From Bog-756 sp052143895 (GTDB lineage: Bacteria > Actinomycetota > Acidimicrobiia > Acidimicrobiales > RAAP-2), in the NCBI GenBank assembly GCA_052143895.1, contig JBKQRT010000031.1, positions 7,530 to 71,529 on the forward strand: a DNA stretch of 64,000 bases. Direction: 5' to 3'. A model generated the notes under the pieces. That model was not told where the DNA came from, ran no database searches, and saw only the letters and a list, made by a program, of their open reading frames with translations. Below, one piece after another: positions 8,489 through 14,906 of this stretch. Positions within the stretch are counted from its first letter, which is position 1, and every line of letters starts with the position of its first letter. The position numbers were made by a program, and so were the translations under genes.

Positions 8489-9685
8489 TCAGGGAACAAC
8501 GGTCTCCGGAAGCGGCCAGCGGTAGAGGCGGGCGGCGTTCTCGTGGGTCAGCTTGCGGAGGTCCTCCACCGGCAGGTGGCCCCAGTAGCGGGCGATGACC
8601 TCCTGGGTGTCCGGCCAGGTGGAGTCGCCGTGCGGGTAGTCGACCTCCAGCATGATGTGGTCGATCCCGATCCGGTGGCGGGTGTCGATGGTGGACGGGT
8701 CGTCGATCGTGCAGAAGTAGAAGTTCCGCTGGAGCACCTCGGCGGGCCGCAGTCCCGAGGCGTCGTAGTCCCGCCCGTACCCCGACCGGTCCACGATGTT
8801 GTCGAGCCGGTCGAGGAGCATGGCCACCCAGCCGATACCGCCCTCGCTCATGGCGATCTTGAGGTCCGGGTAGCGGACCGGGAGACCGGACCAGAGCCAC
8901 TCCGCGCACGCCGACAGGGACATCTGGCCGAAGAGCGTCGCACCCAATTGCACCATCGGGCTGTCGTCGGGCATGTCGACCATGCCGGACGACCCGACGT
9001 GGAGGGAGATGACCGTGTCGGTCTCCTGGCAGGCGGCGACGATGGGGTCCCAGTACCCCGAGAACAGGCTCGGCAGCCCGATGCGGTGCGGGCGCTCGGG
9101 CAAGGTCACCGATCGGAACCCCCGCTCGGCGTTGCGCCGGATCTCCGCTGCGCCCTGCTCCGGATCGGCGAGAGAGGTGATGCCGCAGGGGATGATGCGG
9201 TCCGGGTACGGCTGCCACCACGCCTCGTAGAGCCAGTCGTTCCAGGCGCGGGTGACCGCCAGGCCGAGGTTCGGGTCACTCGCCTCGGAGAAGACCCGTC
9301 CCGAGAACCCGGTGATCATGGAGGGGAAGTTGAGCGATGCCCACACCCCGTTGATGTCCATGTCGACGATGCGGGCGTCGATGTCCCAGCACCCTCTGCG
9401 CATGTCCTCGAACCGGGTCGGCTCCAGCGTCACGCACTCAGGCCGGCGGCCGGCCACCGCGTTCATCCCGACCTGCGAGTAATGCTTCCCGTCGAACTCC
9501 CAGATCTGGTGGCCGCGGCGGGTCTCGATCACCCTCGGGGCCAGGTCGGCGAATCGGCGGGGGAGGCGGCCCTCGAACATGTCCGGGGGCTCGACGAGGT
9601 GGTCGTCCACCGAGATCACGGTGGCCCGCACCGTCCGCGGCTCGGGGTCGGGCAGCAGGGTGTCCCGCCGGGTGGTGATGTTCAT
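8489..9685 (-). CDS. Amidohydrolase family 2 (ACMSD-like) metal hydrolase
   Basis: A 398-residue TIM-barrel amidohydrolase. The N-terminal SVDDHLVEPPDMFEGRLP is the usual variant of the metal-binding strand 1 in this actinobacterial group. Others are SLNFPSM, ISLHVGSSG (metal His), MSEGGIGW, and the late DHIMLEVDYPHGDSTWP with the catalytic Asp. Members are decarboxylases or hydrolases of aromatic or lactone compounds. The ATG at 9685 has GGGGAGATCGTC before it. Proximity to a P450 could reflect aromatic or terpenoid degradation, but the two genes converge and are not an operon. Confidence 0.75.
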   Translation of the reverse strand: MNITTRRDTLLPDPEPRTVRATVISVDDHLVEPPDMFEGRLPRRFADLAPRVIETRRGHQIWEFDGKHYSQVGMNAVAGRRPECVTLEPTRFEDMRRGCWDIDARIVDMDINGVWASLNFPSMITGFSGRVFSEASDPNLGLAVTRAWNDWLYEAWWQPYPDRIIPCGITSLADPEQGAAEIRRNAERGFRSVTLPERPHRIGLPSLFSGYWDPIVAACQETDTVISLHVGSSGMVDMPDDSPMVQLGATLFGQMSLSACAEWLWSGLPVRYPDLKIAMSEGGIGWVAMLLDRLDNIVDRSGYGRDYDASGLRPAEVLQRNFYFCTIDDPSTIDTRHRIGIDHIMLEVDYPHGDSTWPDTQEVIARYWGHLPVEDLRKLTHENAARLYRWPLPETVVP

Positions 9686-9749
9686 GACGATCTCCCCACC
9701 CGCCGAGTATGCCACCCGGCCCCGGTGGTCACCCGGAGGTGCCCGATGG

Positions 9750-10592
9750 TCACCCGTAGATGAAGGTGAGCGGGTTGGAGGTTCCCGAGTCAGTGGTGAT
9801 GGTCACCGGTGCTGTCGCCGGCGGCGGTGACCCCGGCGGGCCGGCCACCGCCGGCACCGTCACCGTGCAGGTGGTCTGCACGGGGCAGCTCACCGGCGCC
9901 ACCTGGCTACCGACGTACGCGGTGATCTGCCCGGACGGGCTGAGGAAGCCGGTCCCGGTGACGACCACCGTCTGGCCCGGGGGCCCGCTCGACGGATCGA
10001 GTGACGAGAGCACGGGGGCGCCCCCGGCCGTGGGCACCGGGCCGGGGGCCGCCGGCGCCGGCGCCGGCGGCGCGGTCGACGGCGCGGTCGACGGCGTGGT
10101 CGACGGCGTGGTCGACGGCGTGGCGGTCGCCGGTGCCAGGGTCGTCGACGGTGACCGGGCGGCCAAGGTCGTCCCCGGTCCGGTCGTCGGGGGCACCGTG
10201 GGGGCCGCCGGGGAGCTGCGGTTCTTCCCCGGCGACGCGGCCAGGGCCCCGACGACCAGCAGCAGGGCGGCGGCCACCACCACGATCGCCGCCACGAGGA
10301 CCCGGTCGTTCCTCCGCCGGCGCCCGGTGTCCCGACCGACCCGGTCCGGGGTCGCCGGCGCGGGCCGGTGGTCCCCCGGCCCGTCCGCCCCGGCTGGCAT
10401 GTCCGCCCCAGGTGGGGCGACCGCGGGTGCTGGCGGCCCGCCCTGGTCACCGACGCCGCCACCTGCGGTCTCGCGGGACCGCCGCGCCGCCTCGGCGATG
10501 GCGGCCAGCGCCCGGGGGCTCAGTTCCCGCTCGCCGCCTTGGGGCCCGGCCTTCCGTGCCCCCGCCTGTCCGTTGCCGGCCACACGTGCCAT
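9750..10592 (-). CDS. Membrane-anchored protein with external IPT/TIG domain
   Basis: A 280-residue protein. Residues 1-96 are cytosolic and rich in Ala, Gly and Pro, with a short helix-like segment ELSPRALAAIAEAARRSRE. Residues 97-119 form one transmembrane helix. Then a Thr/Pro/Ala-rich spacer (TPSTTPSTTPSTAPSTAP) leads to a C-terminal Ig-like IPT/TIG domain of about 85 residues (LSSLDPSSGPPGQTVVVTGTGF). Likely a surface binding or wall-contact protein. The ATG at 10592 is preceded by AAGGAGCG. No partner is evident. Confidence 0.65.
   Translation of the reverse strand: MARVAGNGQAGARKAGPQGGERELSPRALAAIAEAARRSRETAGGGVGDQGGPPAPAVAPPGADMPAGADGPGDHRPAPATPDRVGRDTGRRRRNDRVLVAAIVVVAAALLLVVGALAASPGKNRSSPAAPTVPPTTGPGTTLAARSPSTTLAPATATPSTTPSTTPSTAPSTAPPAPAPAAPGPVPTAGGAPVLSSLDPSSGPPGQTVVVTGTGFLSPSGQITAYVGSQVAPVSCPVQTTCTVTVPAVAGPPGSPPPATAPVTITTDSGTSNPLTFIYG
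10069..10128. repeat. 12-bp tandem repeat inside the IPT/TIG gene
   Basis: About five units of ggcgYggtcgac in tandem (two ggcgcggtcgac, two ggcgtggtcgac, one degenerate). On the minus strand they encode the Thr/Ser/Pro spacer between the membrane helix and the IPT domain. As the period is a multiple of three, copy-number change would lengthen or shorten the spacer without a frameshift. Confidence 0.85.
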
Positions 10593-10774
10593 CTCGAACG
10601 CTCCTTCGACGATCACCCTCCGCCCCCAGTATGCAGTTCGATCGGCGGTGTGGAACATCGGTCGCCGGGACATCCGCCACCGGGAGCCCGCTCGGCTTAG
10701 CCGGACCGAGCGGCGGTCCGGCTGCCGACCGGAGCGTTGGCTAGCGTGAGACCGTCGCTCGCAAGGAGGTCACG

Positions 10775-11161
10775 ATGGGAACCGAAGAGGAAGCCGAACG
10801 GGTCGTGCGCCAGTTCTGTGACGCGTTCGAGCAGCACGACGCCGAGGCCCTGCGCCCGTTCTTCACCGACGACGTCGTCTACCACAACATGCCCATGGAC
10901 CCGGCGGTCGGGGCCGATGCCGCCGTCGCCTTCATCGAAGGCTTCTTCGGCATGTGCGAGCGGATGGTGATCGACACCGTCAACCTCGCCGTCCGCGGCA
11001 ACGTCGTGCTCACCGAACGGGTCGATACCTTCACCGTCGGGCAGAAGGTCGCCCCCCTGCCCGTCATGGGCACCTTCGAGCTTCGCGACGGCAGGATCAG
11101 CGCCTGGCGCGACTACTTCGACCTGGGCCAGATCACCGCCATGCTGTCCGGGGAGGCCTAG
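10775..11161 (+). CDS. Limonene-1,2-epoxide hydrolase / SnoaL-like family protein
   Basis: A 128-residue alpha+beta barrel protein. The segment VLTERVDTFTVGQK, then LPVMGTFELRDGRISAWRDYFD, matches the limonene epoxide hydrolase family, in which Asp-Arg-Asp residues activate water to open epoxides. The candidate Asp residues in RDYFD and the Arg in LTERVD are present. Strong ribosome site AAGGAGG at 10761-10767. It is divergent from the IPT-domain gene and followed 19 bases later by the nucleosidase gene, perhaps as a two-gene unit. An epoxide from the nearby P450 is a conceivable substrate, but that is conjecture. Confidence 0.75.
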   Translation: MGTEEEAERVVRQFCDAFEQHDAEALRPFFTDDVVYHNMPMDPAVGADAAVAFIEGFFGMCERMVIDTVNLAVRGNVVLTERVDTFTVGQKVAPLPVMGTFELRDGRISAWRDYFDLGQITAMLSGEA

Positions 11162-11180
11162 TGCCCGGTACGGGTCACTG

Positions 11181-11900
11181 ATGCCCGGACCGGTCGCTTT
11201 CGTCTGCGCCATGCCTATGGAGCTGGCACCGCTCCGGCGCCTGCTCCACCTCGAGCGGCGCCGGGTCGGACCGTCGGGCCAGTATGACGGCCGGCTCGGC
11301 GACCGTCCGGTGGTCGCTGTCGTCACCGGCATGGGTACGGCTCTGGCCACCGCCGGCGTGGAGAGCCTGCTCGACGCCGTGGAGGTCGGGCGGGTGGTCG
11401 TGGTCGGCATTACCGGGGCGGTCGATGACGAGACCGTCATCGGCACGCTGGTCCGACCCGAGGTGGTCGTCGACGGGGCCACCGGGGACGAGTTCCGGCC
11501 GGAGCAGCTGGGCGACGTGACGCCGGCCGGTCGGATGTGGACGACCGACGGGCTCACCACCGACCCGGACGTGGTCGCCGCCTTGCGGGCCGACGGCGTG
11601 GTCGCGCTGGACATGGAGACGGCGGCCGTCGCCCGGCTCTGCGAGCATCGGGGCATCCCCTGGTCGGTTTACCGGGTGGTCAGCGACCGGGCCACCGACG
11701 GGAGCGTCGACGACGAGGTGTTCCATCTGAGCCGGCAGGACGGGACGCCCGACGCCCGGGCGGTGGCCGCCTACCTCCTCCGGCACCCGGGGCGCGTCCC
11801 GGGCCTCGCCCGCATGGCCAGGGACGCCAAGCTGGCCACCGGGCGGGCGGCGTCGGCCGCCGTCGACGCCGTGTCCCGGCTGCCGTCCTCCGGCCCCTGA
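11181..11900 (+). CDS. Nucleoside phosphorylase / MTA-SAH nucleosidase superfamily protein
   Basis: A 239-residue protein of the purine nucleoside phosphorylase fold. The start VAFVCAMPMELAPLRRLL is the typical MTN-type N-terminus. VVVVGITGAVD is the nucleotide-contact strand. VVALDMETAAVAR holds the Glu that binds ribose hydroxyls, and RVVSDRATDG carries the catalytic Asp. It could cleave 5'-methylthioadenosine, S-adenosylhomocysteine or a modified nucleoside such as futalosine. Follows the epoxide-hydrolase-like gene by 19 bases. Confidence 0.7.
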   Translation: MPGPVAFVCAMPMELAPLRRLLHLERRRVGPSGQYDGRLGDRPVVAVVTGMGTALATAGVESLLDAVEVGRVVVVGITGAVDDETVIGTLVRPEVVVDGATGDEFRPEQLGDVTPAGRMWTTDGLTTDPDVVAALRADGVVALDMETAAVARLCEHRGIPWSVYRVVSDRATDGSVDDEVFHLSRQDGTPDARAVAAYLLRHPGRVPGLARMARDAKLATGRAASAAVDAVSRLPSSGP

Positions 11901-12000
11901 CGCCGGCGCCCCCCGGGGGACCGGATCGGCCGGCCACGGGAGTGGAGTGGCCGGATCATGCCCGGTACGATCCATCGGACGCACCGCGATGGGGGGAACC

Positions 12001-13362
12001 ATGGGACCAGACGGAGGGCCGAAGATCTGCCTGATCGGCGCTGGCGGTATGTCGTTCGGACCGGTCATGGTCCTCGACGCCATCAATAGCCGACGCATCC
12101 GCGGCGCGACGATGATGTTGCACGACGTGAGCCCCGAGCGGCTGGAAGTCGCCCGCCGCTTCGCCGTCCGCGTGAACGAGCGCAACGGCAACCCCATCCG
12201 CATCGAGGCGTCGCTCGACCCGGCCGAGGCGATGTCGGGGGCCGACTTCTGCCTGACCAGCGCCGAGGTCGGTCGCTGGAAGCACTGGATCGAGGACTAC
12301 GAAGTCCCCTGCCGTGACGGGGCCACGCAGATCACCGGCGAGAACGGGGGCCCCGGGGCGGTCTTCCACTCGCTGCGGTCGATCCGGACCGTGCTCGGCA
12401 TCTGCGAGGACATCTCGCGCTACTGCCCGGACACCTTCCTCATCAACCTGACCAACCCCTTGAGCCGCGTGGCGCTGGCCGTCAACACCGCCACCACCAT
12501 CGACAATGTGAGCATGTGCCACGAGTTCGCCGGCGGGGTCTCGCGGGTGGCCGCGCTGCTGCGCATCCCGAAGTCGAAGATCGCCGCCAAGGCCTCGGGC
12601 ATCAACCATTTCACGTTCTTCACCGAGATCCGCCGGTCCGACACCGACGAGGACCTCTACCCCCGCCTCCGGCACCTCTGGCAGCGGAAGTTCTTCGACT
12701 ACCCGCCACCGGTGACCGCCGTCGCCCGGCAGCTGGTCAAGGTCCCCTGGGTCCAGATCGTGGCCGAGCAGATGTACACGCCGCTGGTCGCCTACATGTT
12801 CCGCGAGTACGGCCTCCTCCCGTGCTCCGTGGACAGCCACATCGGCGAGTACGTGCCGTTCGCCCGTGAGGTGGCCGGCTGGCACCCCGTCCCGGTCTAC
12901 TTCCACCAGGGTCTGATGGCCCGGGTGGAACGGATGGTGACCCGGTACGGCAACGGCCGGTCGCTCGTGCCGATGCACCGTGCCGGCCGGTCGGCCGAGG
13001 AGCCCTTTCCGGCCATCGGCGCCATGTGGACCGGAACGGCCCGGCAGATCAATGCGGTGAACGTGCCCAACCGAGGGTACGTGCCGAACCTTCCCGAGGG
13101 CGCCATCGTCGAGGTACCTGCCACCGTCGACGGGGACGGGTTCGCCCCCGCGGCGATGCCGCCGATCGCCGAGCCGCTGGCCGAGTTCATGAAGGTCCAG
13201 ATCGAGCTGCAGGACCTCGTGGTCAAGTCGGCGGTCACCGGCGATCCGACCCCGGCGTTCGAGGCGCTCCGTCGGGACCCGCTCTCGCCGCCCGACGAAG
13301 CGTCGTGCCGGGCCATGTTCGACGAGATGCTGCAGCTGCAGGCCGACGCCCTCCCGTTCTGA
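12001..13362 (+). CDS. Glycoside hydrolase family 4 (NAD/Mn-dependent alpha-glycosidase)
   Basis: A 453-residue GH4 enzyme. These enzymes oxidise C3 of the sugar with NAD and then eliminate the aglycone with the help of a divalent metal. The Rossmann start is KICLIGAGGMSFGP. The segment ITGENGGPGAVFHSLR is the usual substrate loop. LINLTNPLSRV precedes the metal Cys and His in MCHEF, and GINHFTFF holds the second metal-site region. The ATG at 12001 has GGGGGGAACC before it. Alpha-galactosidase, alpha-glucosidase and alpha-glucuronidase are all possible. No sugar transporter is adjacent. Confidence 0.85.
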   Translation: MGPDGGPKICLIGAGGMSFGPVMVLDAINSRRIRGATMMLHDVSPERLEVARRFAVRVNERNGNPIRIEASLDPAEAMSGADFCLTSAEVGRWKHWIEDYEVPCRDGATQITGENGGPGAVFHSLRSIRTVLGICEDISRYCPDTFLINLTNPLSRVALAVNTATTIDNVSMCHEFAGGVSRVAALLRIPKSKIAAKASGINHFTFFTEIRRSDTDEDLYPRLRHLWQRKFFDYPPPVTAVARQLVKVPWVQIVAEQMYTPLVAYMFREYGLLPCSVDSHIGEYVPFAREVAGWHPVPVYFHQGLMARVERMVTRYGNGRSLVPMHRAGRSAEEPFPAIGAMWTGTARQINAVNVPNRGYVPNLPEGAIVEVPATVDGDGFAPAAMPPIAEPLAEFMKVQIELQDLVVKSAVTGDPTPAFEALRRDPLSPPDEASCRAMFDEMLQLQADALPF

Positions 13363-13404
13363 ACGCAGGCCCGGTTTGACCGCCCTCCCGCTCTGACCGC
13401 AGGC
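13347..13404. repeat. Imperfect 24-bp direct repeat spanning the GH4 gene end
   Basis: Bases 13347-13370 and 13381-13404 are identical at 22 of 24 positions (period 34). The first copy contains the last codons and the TGA of the GH4 gene; the second reproduces a Leu-Pro-Leu-stop reading after it. It looks like a local duplication of a gene terminus. It lies in a 44-bp gap between convergent genes. Confidence 0.7.
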
Positions 13405-13406
13405 GC

Positions 13407-13802
13407 TCAGGCGCCGTCCACCCCGGCCGGCGGCGCCACCTGTTCCATGAACTCGAGCCGGATGCCGCCCGGCGCGTCCACGAAGGCGATCCGGCGTATG
13501 CCGAACGTGCCTTCGACGGTCTCGGGGCCCCAGATCACCGTGTGGCCCTCCAGTTCACGGTCGAGGTCGTCGGTGAACAGCGCCGGGTGGAGGAAGCCCT
13601 CTGGGGGCAGGTCGACCTCGTCCTCGTAGATGGCGCGGGTGAACAGCGTGATCATGACCGGGCCGAGGTGGACGTCGGCGCGCTCGCCGCTTCGCCAGTG
13701 CATCCGGTCCCGCACCTCGGCGCCGGAGGCCTCGTAGAAGCGGCAGGCAGCGTCGAGGTCGGCCACCTTCACGGCCAGGTTCGCCAGACCGGTCACGGCC
13801 AC
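13407..13802 (-). CDS. VOC (glyoxalase/bleomycin-resistance) family protein
   Basis: A 131-residue two-module vicinal-oxygen-chelate protein. The first module starts LANLAVKVADLDAACRFYEASGAEV (the early metal-ligand position is Asn, not His). The second ends IAFVDAPGGIRLEFMEQV with the C-terminal Glu ligand. Role could be dioxygenase, isomerase or binding protein. Start is a GTG at 13802 after AGGAGGCGCG. It is followed at 88 bases by the luciferase-like gene's end on the same strand, so the two may be read together. Confidence 0.65.
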   Translation of the reverse strand: MAVTGLANLAVKVADLDAACRFYEASGAEVRDRMHWRSGERADVHLGPVMITLFTRAIYEDEVDLPPEGFLHPALFTDDLDRELEGHTVIWGPETVEGTFGIRRIAFVDAPGGIRLEFMEQVAPPAGVDGA

Positions 13803-13890
13803 CGCGCCTCCTCGGGTCCTCGTCGTCGCCCGTCGGCGGCGGGCCGCAGTCTACCGACGGTCCGGGCACGGGTCCGGCCCGTCGGGGCCG

Positions 13891-14838
13891 TCACGTCCCC
13901 GCGAGCTTCGACACCACCGGGCCCAACGCCTCCCAGGCGTCGGCTTCGATCGACCAGTAGGAGATGCCGTACTCCTCCCGCCGCCACTGCAGCTCCTCGG
14001 CCATCTCGTCGAGTGTGCCCACCAGGGCGAGCGGGATGTGGAGGGCGTCCTCGGGGCTGATCCCGAAGTGCGGGGCCATGGCTTCGACGAGGTCATCGGC
14101 GTCGTCGGTGACCATGACGAAGCCGATGAGGGCGTTGAGCTCGAGGTCGTCGAAGCGGTCGCCAGCCGCCTCCTTCACCCAGGCCACCTTCTCGCGGGTC
14201 CGCTCGGGGGAGGCGTTCGGTGCCGTCTCCGGGCCGCCGGTTCCCTCGCGCAGGTTCACGTTGATGCTGACGATGTCGGCGTGGCGGGCGGCGAAGGACA
14301 GCACCCGCTTCCCGCCGCCCCCGATGATGAGCGGTGGCCCGGGCCACTGGACCGGCCGCGGCAGCAGCGAGTGCTCGTGGACCTGGTAGTAGGTGCCGTC
14401 GAACGAGAAGTGCCCGTCCGTCCGCAGCAATCCCTGGGCCACTACGACCGCCTCCTCGAACCGCTCCACCCGCACCCGGGGTGGGTCGTAGGTGATGCCG
14501 GCCTCTTCGTAGTCGGTGCGCATCCAGCCGGCCCCGAGGCTGAACTCGAACCGCCCCTCGCTGAGCACGTCGAGGGTGGCCGCCTCCTTGGCCAGGACGA
14601 GCGGGTGGCGGTAGTCGTTCCCGAACACCAGGGCACCCATCCGCAGCGTCGTGGTGGCGGCGGCCACCGCGGCCAGCGCCGGCACCGGGGCCAACTGGTC
14701 GCCGAAATGGTCGGGCATGAACAGTGTCGAATAGCCGAGCGCCTCGGCCCGGCGGGCCTGCTCGGCCCAGCCCCGGCCGGTCCCCTCCGGGGCGCTCCCG
14801 AGCTGTGCGGCGAAGCGGAACTTGCGATCGTGGGCCAT
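13891..14838 (-). CDS. LLM-class (luciferase-like) F420-dependent oxidoreductase
   Basis: A 315-residue TIM-barrel oxidoreductase. FRFAAQLGS, ARRAEALGYSTLFMPDHFGDQLAP, VFGNDYRHPLVLAKEAATLDVLSEGR and FSLGAGWMRTDYEEAG are characteristic of the LLM group that uses F420 in actinobacteria. The GGGGKRVLSFAARHADIV segment is the phosphate-binding region. The start at 14838 (MAHDRKFRF) follows ATGGGGGC; an ATG at 14856 is an alternative. Substrate unknown. Confidence 0.8.
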   Translation of the reverse strand: MAHDRKFRFAAQLGSAPEGTGRGWAEQARRAEALGYSTLFMPDHFGDQLAPVPALAAVAAATTTLRMGALVFGNDYRHPLVLAKEAATLDVLSEGRFEFSLGAGWMRTDYEEAGITYDPPRVRVERFEEAVVVAQGLLRTDGHFSFDGTYYQVHEHSLLPRPVQWPGPPLIIGGGGKRVLSFAARHADIVSINVNLREGTGGPETAPNASPERTREKVAWVKEAAGDRFDDLELNALIGFVMVTDDADDLVEAMAPHFGISPEDALHIPLALVGTLDEMAEELQWRREEYGISYWSIEADAWEALGPVVSKLAGT

Positions 14839-14906
14839 GCCCCCATCCTGCATCATCGTGCCGGCGGGATGCCGACCCGGCATCGGGAGCCGGAGCGGTC
14901 GGAGGG

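Noticed and set aside
7177..11161. P450, amidohydrolase and epoxide-hydrolase-like gene as a biosynthetic cluster
   Set aside because: Genes are in opposite orientations and no core synthase, regulator or transporter is present.
10775..11900. Epoxide-hydrolase-like and nucleosidase genes as one pathway
   Set aside because: Only a 19-base gap supports it; chemistry of the two families is unrelated.
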